Assembly: GCA_002964805.2 (NCBI GenBank)
Contig: PUDQ02000003.1
Coordinates: 3,348,001 to 3,412,000, forward strand
From: Trametes villosa
Taxonomy: Eukaryota > Basidiomycota > Agaricomycetes > Polyporales > Polyporaceae
Direction of reading: 5' to 3'
DNA length: 64,000 nt
The notes beneath the pieces were generated by a model that ran no database searches, was not told the DNA's origin, and saw only the letters and a program-made list of their open reading frames with translations. Of the stretch, positions 46,601 through 58,400 are shown in pieces. Made by a program: the position numbers and the translations under genes. The stretch's first letter is position 1; every line of letters begins with the position of its first letter.

Positions 46601-46842
46601 TCGGGTAAGGTACATTTCGGACCAATGCTGATGGTCGCCTCAGGAAACGGATAGGGTGATGGGTGATTGGAGAGTAAGAACAGATAGGGAGGGTCGGGGT
46701 TGTCCTGGTCAGAAAGCGAGAGGTTTGCACGTAAGGCCCAAAATCTCCGGGCTGGTATTCTTGCGGCGGTCTCGCGACCAACGTCTGGAAGCCAGTAAGC
46801 CGACGCTCGAGGGTCGAACCGTGCTTGTACGAGCGAATGCAT
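43670..46842 (-). CDS. Fused HAD-like and CK1-like kinase protein (locus B)
   Basis: Six exons on the minus strand: 46842-46163, 46117-46051, 45995-45732, 45677-44430, 44368-44140, 44079-43670; 965 aa. Residues 1-249 match the unnamed N-terminal domain of the locus A HAD protein (SLVQARFDP versus SFVVARFNP; both reach a short 67-nt exon with DYRW). Residues 330-566 match its HAD-like part, with FELFGTLLDREG at motif I, so the nucleophile-position Asp is Glu here. A Ser-rich linker (567-615) leads into a CK1-like kinase matching the gene at 12908-14117: GEGAIG loop, VAAK, GIVVCDIKPQNF (His of HRD replaced by Val), LFDFG, SRRDDVESLLYVL. The two genes of locus A are thus one gene here. The kinase may be active; the HAD part is probably not. 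Role unknown. Confidence 0.82.
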
Positions 46843-47927
46843 GTGCTGTAGTACCCGTGGTGATGGTCAAGCACAAGGATAGACGGAGATGAGTCGGGAA
46901 CACGAATTGGACAGCGCATGCGTGAGTTTGAGATAAATTAGTAATTACCACGCACCACACGCGGCATACCTACAAATGGCAGTCTGTAGATTCCAGGGAG
47001 CTGTAACGAGTCGTCGGCGCTTGCGCCGCAAACGCGCCTAGCCTGCACTAGCCGTCTCTCTCATGACTTATGCCGTCTGGGACTGCTGCTTGACACCGTT
47101 CAAATCTAGTTTTGCTCCTGCTCTTCCCAAGGGAATGGATATCTCTCTCAAAGCGCTATCTCTCCAACAAAATTTCTACAAAGCCAGCTCACGGGTTGAG
47201 AATTTGACCTCTCGACACTAAGTACTAGTACCGCCGTGGGCTGCCAGTGGTCCGTCGATGAGGTTCGCGCTCGATCTATCATTCTACTGCACTCAAGCTC
47301 CAGCATGGATTAATCAACGTCAGTACAACTCTGAAGTACGCTTTTTGAACGGCTACAGTCCTTAAATACTTTGCACGCTTTGACGCTGAAATTCCGACAA
47401 GGGGCGCAGCACTCTCCAAGCAGCTCGAAAAGCCGTCATCAAGACTACTAAACGGCTACAGTTGCAACGAGCGGGGTTTGGAGGGTAGTCTGCGCTCTAT
47501 CCAATGCGTATGCAAAGCGCTTGATTTTGACACCTCAGGCTTAACGAGTGACGGCACGAACACTACGGTTTTGCCCTGGCCTGGTCCTCCTGTGAAGCCG
47601 CTGTACTACCCGCGGTCAATTCGCGATTCTTCCAAGCTTGTCTATTTCTCGCGCAAGCTGCGTCCTAATCTCGTTTCTGTTCTCGGGCCGAGAACCGCTC
47701 TCTTGTCGTGTGAGAAATCGATCGACCGTGAGCCTGAGGGACACGACGGGTGGAGGCTTCTGGCCTCCGCATCTCCACGCATCGCGCCCCAATATTCATA
47801 AACCCAAGCCCCTCTCAACTTCCTACAGCCAAAATCCCGCCTCTATCTGAGAACCGTCGGCCATACCCACAGCTTCGCAATTGTTGTCTCAACCTCGTCA
47901 GGCCGTTCTACTACTAGATACCTCCAC
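46843..47927. other. Divergent intergenic region
   Basis: About 1.1 kb between the start codons of the fused HAD-kinase gene (-) and the 743-aa gene (+). A 107-codon frame at 47478-47801 is not convincing. It should carry both promoters. Confidence 0.45.
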
Positions 47928-50559
47928 ATGTCGTCTTGGAACTATCAGAATTGGAGTCAGGTGAGTGCATTGTGATAGGAATACTTGACGACGACGCAAA
48001 TCGATCGTGCAGAGCGACCCCCGAAGACATGGAGATCCAGATTCTGAGCACCCGCAAGACAACGCACATCCTATCAACGACTACGCGTCTACGGGCTTTG
48101 CTAGCGGAGGTGTACCCTCCGGGTCACCTGGCAACTGGCAAGGCCGTGGATTTGTGGATTCTCAATCCCAGCCGAACGACGCTCTCCTTCGCCCGGAGCA
48201 GGAAGCACCGATCTTTCAAGGGCAGCCTATGCAGCCTATGTGGTCTGGACAGCCAGCTGGTGAGCGTTTTACTCGCCTCTTCAATCACAGTGAGAATGCG
48301 ACTTACGATGGGCCTCCTTCACAGATATCAATCCACATCGCTCCAATCAAGTATGTTGCTGCTACTAAATGCCTCTCAGGCCTCACACCTCATAATGATG
48401 GTTATTACACCCGTATAGTACATGAACCCTACTCCCCCTCCTTTCGCCTACAACCAATCTGGAACTCCGTATTGGGCCGGCGGCTGTGAGTTTCATCTCT
48501 CAGCTCGATGTCGGCCGCTCTTGACACTCAGGACCTTATAACGCGCGCAACCATGGATAGTCCCTTCCTACGTAGCCCCGCAGTCAACATTCCAACCCTC
48601 GTTTCAACAATCGTATCCCCAGCCGTTGTACCCGCATCAGCTATCCCACCAGTTATCGGGTGGCACCCCGTGGCAGGCAGGGCCTCCGCAACAACCTTGG
48701 GGTGCTTCCTTCAACCCCCAGGCGCAATACGGAGGGGTAGGTTCGTCTCTTTCAGGGTACCAAGCTGCGCAGCAACTTTGGAACTCTGGTGCTCAAGAAG
48801 TTCCGTACCTACATACCGCAACATTTGCCGGCCATGTCTCTGTGACCTCGCAGACGCCAGCGCCGTTTCCGGAGCGGCAGATAACTGCCACTGGCACACC
48901 GCCCTCTCCAACCGGTACGACGTTCCAGTTCCTCCAGCCCGACGAGACCGAGTCGACCGAGGACTCGGATGCGCCGCAGAGGCGTGTGGATACAGCCCGC
49001 AGTGCCGAGGACGGCAGTACGGTTTACTCTGCGGACTCTCTCCATCCTGAGCTCGTGCCGCCAGCATCTGGTGTGCGGAGCACAGGCTCGCCATACTGGC
49101 CCTCACACGCGCCTGATTCGCCCCGCAGTACGCCGACTCAGCGCGTCGCTGCGCGTCTGACCACGCCTGAAGTGAGTGCTTCGCCTTGCATGGCGTAGTT
49201 CTACCGTCTGTACCTTCGCCACGAATGCTTACCAGTCATTTCAGGGCTCTGACGGTGACAGAACCCCTCGCCAGCAAGTCTGGGAGGTACCACAGACCCC
49301 TCGTGCGTCGGCCCAGCTGGTCGACGTAGGCGGCATGGCAATCGGCGCTCCATCCGACCTCGTCCTCCCAGAACAGTCGGTGCGCATGAACATGCCAGCC
49401 GACTTCGTGCCCCCTCCGTTTTCTCTTGTCTCTCGCGGTGCCGTGGAAATCACAATTCACGGGGACACACATGAGGGTGTCGATACCGTTCCGATGCAAC
49501 AGGGCACTATCGGGAAGACTAACGAGCTCCAGGCCACGCCACAAGTACAGGGCATGGTGGCGAAGCACGACGACGATTACGTAGAAGAGTGGACGCAGGT
49601 CATAACCAAGCCACGAGGAAAGCCACCGGGACAGCAGACCAACAACAAGGCTCAGCCGCGGAAGGACAAAATTCCTCTATGGCTGCAATACTATCCCCCA
49701 ACCCTACACAGTTCGTGGTTCGCTCTGAACGTCGACCAAGTGACCGTCTGCTGACGCTCGCAATGATAATAATGCAGAGGCAGGCAAACGAGCGTCTCAA
49801 TACCAGGACAAGCTGGGCAACGTGTTCATACACACCATGCAAGGGGCGCGGTTCACGCTCACCTCGGCTTCGGGTGAGATCACAGGACCTGTGCGACAGA
49901 AGCCGCGCCCCTGCTTCCTGACATGGTGGGATGCCTACCCCAATGACGTGGTGTACCTCGCACCGCTGCTTGGCGCGATTCCAGAGAGAGACTGGTCCTC
50001 TGCCACTCCTGGTGGGAAGCAGGACAGAGGGAACCTACACGCGGTGAGTAGGCTCGCGCGACTGCGGTCGGCGCCCCTTGTCACTTACTGGGCTCACTTC
50101 ACGCAGCTCGGCCGTTCATCATGGCGCGACCGCTGGTGCTCGGCGGTTTGGTCACCAGAGAGTCGAAAGATGATGGAGGGTGACGTATGCGTGGAGGAAG
50201 TCTTCGCGCCCCCAACACCAGAGCACCCGAACGAACAGCCGGAGCTCCGACCGAAAATTGTCATCGAATGGGACCATTCGCCTGAGGAGCACGCCCTTAA
50301 ATCCAGCTTCATATGGGCAGGCGACCCGGGAGAAGCTATCAACCTTGGCCTGTTGGACGCTGCAGGCGAGGAGGAACAGATTGGGACATTTGAGCAGTAC
50401 TGTCACCTGTCCATGGACGAGCTCAAGAAGATGCATGACTGGTGGAAGTACAGTACGTATACGCAGTTTGAAACCCGATGCGAAGGGCATGCGACGGCAG
50501 CTAACCACCGCGTAGTGTATGCAGCTGATCCTCAATCGGTTGCTCCTGCAGCAACGTAG
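47928..50559 (+). CDS. 743-aa protein of unknown function
   Basis: Seven exons: 47928-47960, 48013-48259, 48325-48350, 48419-48485, 48561-49171, 49245-49710, 49778-50559; all phases join, and stops in the reading frame fall inside the introns. Residues 1-330 are Gln/Pro/Ser/Gly-rich and probably disordered (QPMQPMWSGQPA, FQQSYPQPLYPHQ), then comes a Ser/Asp-rich acidic stretch. The C-terminal 260 residues are more ordered, with FTLTSASGEITGPVR, CFLTWWDAYPNDVVYLAPLLGAIPERDW and DELKKMHDWWKY. I recognise no family. The composition of the N-terminal half resembles that of nuclear or RNA-granule proteins, which is only an impression. A possible extra 48-nt intron (gtacgt...cggcag at about 50452-50499) would keep frame and shorten the protein by 16 residues. 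Confidence 0.7.
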
Positions 50560-50795
50560 AGGCGTTGCCGCAGAAGCTCACTGTGGAATTCAAGGTAGTA
50601 TCCGGGATATACTTGCTGAGCGCAATATGCCTGTCTCTCTCTGCTATAGTTACGATGTAACCTCTGAAGGACAGTGACGAAACGTACACCGTCGAATTCT
50701 ATCGAATTGTTGAGCATTGTACACCGAAATCCTGATCGGCGGAAATCCGCATCAACGCTTTCCTCTACACGGCGAAACATACATGCACTCACACA

Positions 50796-53305
50796 TCAAC
50801 TCGGCCCACCCGCCCTCGCCATCTTCTTGTCGTGCCCACGCTTCCGGTTGTGGTTCCCGCGACTCGCCTTATTTTTGTCCTTCCACGCGCGGTCGGCTCC
50901 TTCGCCTCCACCACCACCACCACCTCCGCCTCCGCGCCCACGACCTCCGCGCCCACGGCCCCGCCCGCGTCCGCGCTGGCCCTGACCCCCACCGCGCGAG
51001 CTGGAGCCTGGCTGGCCGCCGTCGGGAGGAGCCGCGAGGGGCTTGTTGCCCGAGAACTCGTGTTTCGCGAGCACTTTCTCTTTCTTCTTCGGCTGCGGGC
51101 GGGTTCGATGAGTTTGCGAATATGGAATTAGTAGGGTAGACGGGGAGCTTACGTCGCGCTCGAGCATGATCCGCCATCCCTCGATCTGCTCATCGGACAT
51201 TCCTATCAGCAGCGTCAGTACGACTCCCCGCTGCTTTAGCGGCGCTGCGTGTGGTGACATACCAGTTTGGGCCTTGAGGTCCGCGCGCGGCTTGCTGCGC
51301 CGAGTCTGGCCGTCGCGGTCGAACAGTTTCGGGTCGCGGATGTACGCGAGCTCGAGGACCGTCTCCGGATTGCGAGGCGTCTGCACGACCAACGACGTCA
51401 GCTTCCCCGGCATACAGCTACAGCTCGTCGTAAAAGCACTCACCCCGGTACCCTCAGCAGTGTCCTCGCCCTCGTCGTCGTCATCGTCCTCGTCGTCCGT
51501 AGCGTCACCGTCGCGGACCTTGACGACGTCCCGGTCCTCGAGGTCGTCGTCCTCAAGGGCGACCAGCCTTCCTTTACCCTTGCCGCCGGCCAAATCGTCC
51601 TCTTCGTCCTCGTCGTCGGAGATCTCCTCGGCGCGCCGTAGAATGTCTGCCTTCATCTGCTCGATGAATGAGCGGTCCTGCAAGACGTCCTCGCTGCAAC
51701 AATACACAACACATTAGCAGCCGCACAGCCGCTTTAAACGGCAGAGAGTGCGCACCTCTTCTTCCCGAAGCGCACGTTGCTGAGGTCCATCGCCTCGTCG
51801 TCGAATACGTTCCGCCGTTCCCTCGTAAGCGCGAAACTCTCCACCGGCGCCTTCTTCTCCGGCTGCGCAGCAGGAGCCTCCCTAGCCATAGCCGCCTCCA
51901 CATCTGCTTTCGACGGTGCTGTGCACTCGAGTAGAGAGCCGATGAGGCGCTCTGCATCTCCTCGGTATGGGTAGTCGCTGTGGGAGAGCAGGTACCGCAC
52001 ATACGCAGGGTCCTGGTCCGGGAAGAGATCCAGTACCTGCGCGAGCGCGATATCCAGCTGCTCGTCCGGGACGCTAGCGCCAGCAGACCCCGAGCCCAGC
52101 TGCTGTCCGCCGACGTCCTTGCCCTTGCCCTTCACGTCCTGCACGGGCGCCTTGCCAGCGGGACCACGTCCGAGGTTGTCAATACCAGGCGGGACGCCGG
52201 ATGAGCGTATGATGAGCTTCAGCGCGCCCGCGCCCGAACCTGACGCAGCTCCATCCGCCATCGCGCGCAGTGTCGACTCGAGCAAGTCCGCGCGCGCGTC
52301 CTCAGTGCGTCGCAGCACCCCCGCGAGCGTGCGCGAGAAGTCGTACGCGTGCTGGTAGTCCGCGAGCAGGGGGCGGTTAAGGAACGGGGTGGGCGGGACG
52401 CCGTCCGCGGTCGGCCCGCCGCTGCTGGTCGGGACGTCGAGCAGGCCGAAGACGACCTCGAACGCGGGCTCGGCTTGGGCGGCGAGCGCCTGGCCGGCTT
52501 GTGAGACGGATGCGACGTCGTCCAGGAGGGTGCGCGCGAGCACGTGGAAGGTGTCGAGGAGCGCGGCCTTCGTCTCGAGGAAGAGGCGTTCCCATTCGTC
52601 GAGCTCGCGCGCTGGCGTACCGTCCGTGAGAAGCCCGGACAGAGAGCGCACGCCTCCGTAAGTTTGGGCGAGAGTTGCGAGACCCGCGTCGTAGGCGCCC
52701 GCGAGCGCGCGCATGAATGCGAGATTCCGGGCGAAGATGCGCGCCGCCTCGGCAGGTGCGGGGCGGAGGAGACAGAGGAGGATGTGTGCGGTCTTGCGTA
52801 AGCCGTACAGGCCTTGCGTGGGCGAAGAGAGCAGCGCGGTGAATGCGGGGATGGCGCTCTTCTGCACTTGCTCGATGAGCACCGAGCGTTTGGGTGACTG
52901 AACGAAGGCGGAGGAAAACATGGCCCGGACGCGCGTCGGGGAAACGCTTGCATACGCGACGCTGAGATCGACGAGAGTCTGCAGGTCCAGAGCTCCAATG
53001 GGCGCGAGGCGTTCTGCGAGCAAGAAGACAGCGTGGCGGATCTTGCGCTCGGTTTGGCTCAGGCGCGTGGGTCGGTCGTCCGCGCCCCAGATGAGAGACT
53101 GCAGAGCTTGCTGAGCGCCATCCTTAGCGTAAGACGCGACAAACGTGACGGTTGCAGGGGTGTTGATTTGGGCGTCGGTAAAGGATAACACTTGCGAGAG
53201 CGCGCCGGAGATGGTTTGTAGGATACTAGCCGATTGGGAAGGAGAGAGTGTTGCGCGAGCTCGCGTGGAGGGAAACGGCGGGAGGGGCGCGAGGGTGATT
53301 GCCAT
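50796..53305 (-). CDS. CUE3: CUE-domain protein, CUE3/ASCC2-like (ribosome quality-control trigger complex)
   Basis: Five exons on the minus strand: 53305-51756, 51693-51444, 51380-51263, 51202-51153, 51092-50796; 754 aa. A long helical N-terminal half is followed by a CUE ubiquitin-binding domain (LDIALAQVLDLFPDQDPAYVR...LLSHSDYPYRGDAERLI), then ERRNVFDDEAMDLSNVRFGKK, an acidic tract, and YIRDPKLFDRDGQTRRSKPRADLKAQTGMSDEQIEGW, which is the conserved C-terminal segment of Cue3/ASCC2. The tail is RGG-rich (many RG and G repeats), then basic. Known role of the family: part of the RQT/ASC-1 complex with Slh1, which splits ubiquitinated collided ribosomes. The start at 53305 is the first ATG; three of the four introns lie in frame without stops, so retention would lengthen rather than truncate the protein. 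Confidence 0.9.
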
Positions 53306-54192
53306 GCCTAGTGACCGGGAGCGTCTCGAGGCCCCTTTCACGCACTCACAGTCGTTCTACGAAGATAGACGTGCGTTAACAAGCAAGCCGTTCAGAGTAC
53401 AGGGTTGTATGAGCACAGTCGGGAGTGCTAGAAACTCGAAGGATTCGTTTGAAGTCGATGCCCTTGTGATGGAGTGATTCAAGAGGCGTGGAAAGTAGCA
53501 GTTGTCTCGTGCACAGATAGCGAAGCTTTTACCAAGATACAATATGTCAGAACGAATTCGAAGCAGGTTTTAAAGTGCGCAAGAGTGAGTGCAGGAGCGA
53601 GGAAAGGAGGACTTGCTCAAGATCAGAGTGGGCGCCTAGATGGAGTCGGAGCCGCTACCGACGCCATGATCCGATTAGAACGGAAAGGGCAAAACACCGA
53701 GCGCTTGATCGGCAACTTAGCAAGTACAACAGTACTACCGGCTTATTCGCCGCGAGCAACCCCTTTAGACTGGGCTTGCAGAATGTCACTACTCTTCAAA
53801 CCATGACGAAATATATCTGGGCAAGCGAACGAAGAACTGCAGCATGTGAGTCACCAACACGCCGCCCGCAACGCTGTGCAGCATATCCATGCATACCCAC
53901 TAACGGTACCACCATCTCAAACTAATGATGTAGTGCGACATACGGAGGTAAATGCTACCTCTGCTAGCCAATGCTTGCAAGGGTCAAGCCACTGTGCCTC
54001 TGGTGCTGTCTTCACTGGCCGGTCTTCTCTCACACCAGCCGCCTCGATGCATCTCCATCTCGTCACCTGACAAATGACACCCGAGCGTCACCGAACCCGA
54101 ACTTTAGTTGGAGAAGCATCAGCAGCTATCGAGCCCATCTCCTATGACAACCTCTACCAACAGAGCTTTGAGATTGAACGTGTGGGCCATTC
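53306..54192. other. Divergent intergenic region
   Basis: About 890 bp between the CUE-domain gene (-) and the short-chain dehydrogenase (+). Open frames of about 110 codons on + have no recognisable content. No clear TATA box. Confidence 0.45.
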
Positions 54193-55403
54193 ATGACGTC
54201 TGAAGGAAGGGAACAGCTCGTATGGTTCATTACCGGTGAGTTCACTTCGATCTCGAGACAACTCCACCCAAACATTTCCCCACTCATCTACTGTGCGATA
54301 GGGACTTCTAGCGGCCTTGGACGCCACTTGGTGCAAACCGCGCTAAGCCGTGGCGACTACGTGATTGCTACGGCCCGATCGCTGGCCAAGATCCAAGACT
54401 TCCCCGCCTCAGACAAGCTGCGCACCGTGCAGCTCGACGTCACCGAGGGCTTCACCAGTATCAAGGCCAAGATCGACGAGGCCGTGACGTACTTCGGGCG
54501 CATCGACGTCCTGGTGAACAACGCCGGCTACGGACACAAGTCGCTCCTGGAAGAGGGCGGGTGCGTATTCACTCCCGCCGCTGTCAGTGAAATGCTAAAC
54601 TATGCGTTCTCCGCCATTGAAGGTCCGACGTCCTGCGCCAGCAGTTCGACACGAACTTCTTCGGGCTGGTCGACGTGACGAATGCCGCCTTGCCGCACAT
54701 GCGCGCCCGCCGGAGCGGCACGATCGTCCTCATCGGCAGCCGCGCGAGTTGGGCGCCCGAAATTCCGGTGAGTTCCCTCTCTGCTGGCTCCTCCGTGGTT
54801 GGTCCACGACACTCGTTTTCATTACTCACTGCTGTTCTGAATATAGGGCTCTGGTGAGCCGCTCCACGCTCGCCTAATATACAACAACAGTCGCTGATTG
54901 AGCGCGAATTGATGACGACAGGCCCCTACGTCGCCTCCAAAGCGGCAGTCCGCGGTAAGCACGCCTTGCAGACTCATTCCTTGCCGTCTCCCATGATTCT
55001 GTGCTGACGTACAGCCATAGTCTTCGGCGAAACCCTCAGCACCGAACTCACCCCCCTCGGGCTCCGCACCCTGATCGTCGAGCCCGGTGGGTTCGTCACG
55101 AACTCCATGGGTGGGCCCTGGCACGACGCGAACCCCATCCCCGACTACACCGCGACGCGCGAGGGCACGAAGCGCGCGCTCGCCGGCGCCGGCGCACGCT
55201 TCCGCGGCGACCCCGCCAAGGCGATGGCACTCCTCGCGGACGTCGTGCGCGGGGAGGGGCGCGCAGAGGGACGGCCGTGGCCACTGTACTTGCCGCTGGG
55301 CGAGCTCGCGGAGGCGGCGATTCGGGGGAAGGCGCAGAGGATGCTAGGGGTGTTAGAGGAGTGGAAGGATGTGACTTCGGACTTGAACTTCGATGGGAAG
55401 TGA
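54193..55403 (+). CDS. Short-chain dehydrogenase/reductase (SDR)
   Basis: Six exons: 54193-54235, 54302-54560, 54623-54767, 54847-54853, 54921-54953, 55015-55403; 291 aa. Classical SDR signatures: the nucleotide-binding TGTSSGLG, LDVTEG, VNNAGYG, the catalytic Ser in IVLIGSRAS, and YVASK with the active Tyr and Lys. Length is normal for the classical family. It reduces or oxidises a small carbonyl or alcohol with NAD(P)H in the cytosol; the substrate is not predictable. The exon of 7 nt (GGCTCTG) is forced by frame: exon 3 ends in phase 0, while YVASK needs one extra base, and this 7-mer sits between a clean AG and a GT, giving IPGSGPYVASK, as expected for the family. The 33-nt exon next to it is also very short. 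Confidence 0.92.
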
Positions 55404-58400
55404 AAGATGGGGGTGGAGGATGCACGAGGAAGTAGGGGACGGCCGGGTGGCGGCTCGTTGTTTTGGTATTCGGCACGATGAGGCAGCGATGAGACCAGCT
55501 TGTGTCTGATATGATGTAACAGTAGAATTCGGTAGAACGCATATGGCGAGGTACGGTCTCGCACAGCGGAAAGTCCCATAAGAACCTCAGGGCACCTACC
55601 AGGAGTATGAACAACTCAGAGGACATCTTTGGCTCCACGCCTTGGTGAACTGAGCATCCACCGCGGTTCACGTTGTAAGATCTCTAGCCGAGTCCATAAA
55701 CAAACCACGAAACCTGCCTTTTGGGGCCGTTAATCTCGGGTTACTAGCCGACGCCAAGACGGCGAGGCGGGTCTCCCTGTTTAAGCCGGCGGCAGGTGAA
55801 GCGGCAGACACGCGGGCGACGCCAGCAAGCGTTCGCATTTGGACAAGTCGGTCCGTCGATGCTGACGATGCGAGTTTGCCGCGCATTTGCCGGTTTGTGC
55901 CAGGCTTATGTCCGCGGACAGCCTGAGAGGTCCGTCTACGCCTAGTCTAGACGATCCCCAATATACCGTCGGAACCCGTGTCCGTAAATGAAACGCGGGC
56001 TGGTGAATACGGCGAATGCCAGAACGCACGAGCGGATGCCCCGATGGTTAGGATAAATGCGTACGTACCAAAGACCTCGGGGAAAGGACTGGAAATTCTG
56101 TCAAATTTCAACGTCTACGTTCCGTGATCACGGCCTAAGCAGCAGCGTCATTATCCGTCGGAGTGACACGACATCTAGCGCTCCCGCTTACACCTCGCCG
56201 CGCCCACATTTGATGCATCCGGATAAGCATGTGTATGTTGGCCCGACGTGATCGCACGCCAGGGCCCGCAGAGCCTGGATCGTGTACACATAACGTACGA
56301 GCTGTGTCGCAAGGTTCAACCGATGTTTGCAGCAGAATGCGGACGGGCGATCACACCACACCCACCTATTTCCAACCTTCCGCCCACTCTATCAGCAATG
56401 GGCGCACGGAGGCCTCCTCGGGCATGCGCAGCGCGGCCTCGCGACGGGGGGCGGCTAGCCTTAGCCTGTATTCCGAGTCGAGATAGCGTGCCAGTGGTCG
56501 GGGGGAAGGACGATGACGCCCACCTGACGCACCCATAGCGGGGATTACTGTATCCTCTTTTGCACTGGGAAAAGAAGGGGAAGGCCCGTCTCTATAGGCC
56601 TCCCGCATTCCCTCGATCGGGCGCAGTCAATGTCCGCCCTGCTAATTTCTGCCCGGGCCTGCAGGCAGACACGCGGAGGGCGAGGTGTCGGTGGCACTGC
56701 GAGCACGTCTGTTAGCCCTCTGTGCGCGCGACAGCTGGGACGCCACTTACGCAGAGCGGCCGTAAGGCTTGGTAGAAGGAAGCGCGAGCTCCGCGATCGG
56801 ATGCGCCGCAAGTCCGATAGAGCCTCCAGATATCCTTTGCACAGGTGCGCGCCCCCAACAGGCGTGCCGTCACTGCCCATCCGGCGCCAGGCTAAGCCTT
56901 CGGAGAGCACGGTAGCACCCTCAAGCTGCGGCGGCGGCGGCAAGGCGGGCGTTGTCGCTAGACGGACTAGGTTGTGTCGACTACGATTGCGCGCGGGCGC
57001 GCTCTGTTGGCAGGCGCGGGGGCCGTTGAGTCAGCGGATGGGGTGTAAGAACGACCCCCTGACGCACCGTGCGGGGACTGCTGCTGCCTGCGGAGATTGA
57101 GGGGCGGTCGTGAGGGCGGGAGAATATCGCAGGGAGAGTACCAACTTGGTTCGGCCGCGCTAGCTGCACGGTGGCACTGCCGTCAGGCGGGTTTCCTAGT
57201 CGATACCCGTGTGTGGTCCTTCGGTGTCATTGAGAGCACTTATAGCCAAGGCCTGGAAGTCGTCGTATGAGTGCGTGAGCATATGACACGTTGCTAGCAG
57301 TGCAATTGACCTTGCGATATGAAAATTGAGTTTTCCCGATGATAATGAGATACTTTCACCTGTGTGTTGAACGTTGAGGAGCGTCTTGTTGATATTGACG
57401 CGAGAATGTCCGAACACTTTAGAATATCAATCATAGACCCATGTGTACTCAGCCCAAAGGTGTTCATGAGATGTCCTGAGGAGAAAGAAAAATATGGAAG
57501 GACGATCAATTCGCTGACAGGCCCAGCCAAATAAGCCCAAAGAGCGCGCCCGACCGACGCGTTCGGCGGGGAGCTCCCTAGCATACATCCACCTCTCCGC
57601 GATGTCGACCACCATCTCAAGTAGGCTACCCGAGCCGTGACGATGGGCGACGCTGCTGAATCTAGGTGCGATTTTATTCAAAGGGTCAGAAATCGGGACA
57701 GGCTAAGAGGCCGCCGCCTTCGTAGTGGCGCGGCCTCCAGAAAAGACGCCTCCTATGATAGTTTGACAGGAGCGACGCGGTGCTAAGGAGGCCTACGACA
57801 AGACGACGCCTAGCGGAAAAGGAGAGTGCTACCACGGGGTTAGCAAAAGTGGACGTTTTCAGCGTACATGAAGCACTTACCCTATTTTGTAGGCCCAAAT
57901 GTGAGCGGGGCGGTACCAAGGTGAGTCGCCGATCCACAGAAATTGCCGTACATTCTCCCGCTCAAATAGTTCGAGAAAGCTACAGAAGACTGCAGTAAGC
58001 ATCCGCATAAACTTGTCTCGCATATAGCTGACTGTCTAGGGCGATGCCCGTCACCGTCGTATAGAGTCTTAGGGGGGCGTCCGGTTCCGCCCCTAAATTT
58101 GGCAAAGGCGACAAACGAACCATGCCCACTGCAGTCCGATATATATCGGTACAGTACCCAACTCAATACGAACGAAAGTCCTTGTGCTCATGAAGATCTC
58201 AAGCACTCACATGCAGATTTCGAAACCGTGGTCGAGCATTGAGACAGCGGTTACGCGATTGGTCGCCGGATGCTGCTTCGATATCCTTGTACTACGCAGG
58301 GTCCCCCATGGAAACGGCCCTGCGATGCTGGATAAGCGGGGCGAGGGTCATGGCGCTCAACAACTCGACGTTTCGATGTCCGGGTGGTGGGCTCCGGAGC

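Noticed and set aside
48486..48560. Apparent frameshift in the 743-aa gene
   Set aside because: The nearer AG (48531) gives an in-frame stop, but the AG at 48559-48560 gives a 75-bp intron that restores frame and the Q/P-rich sequence.
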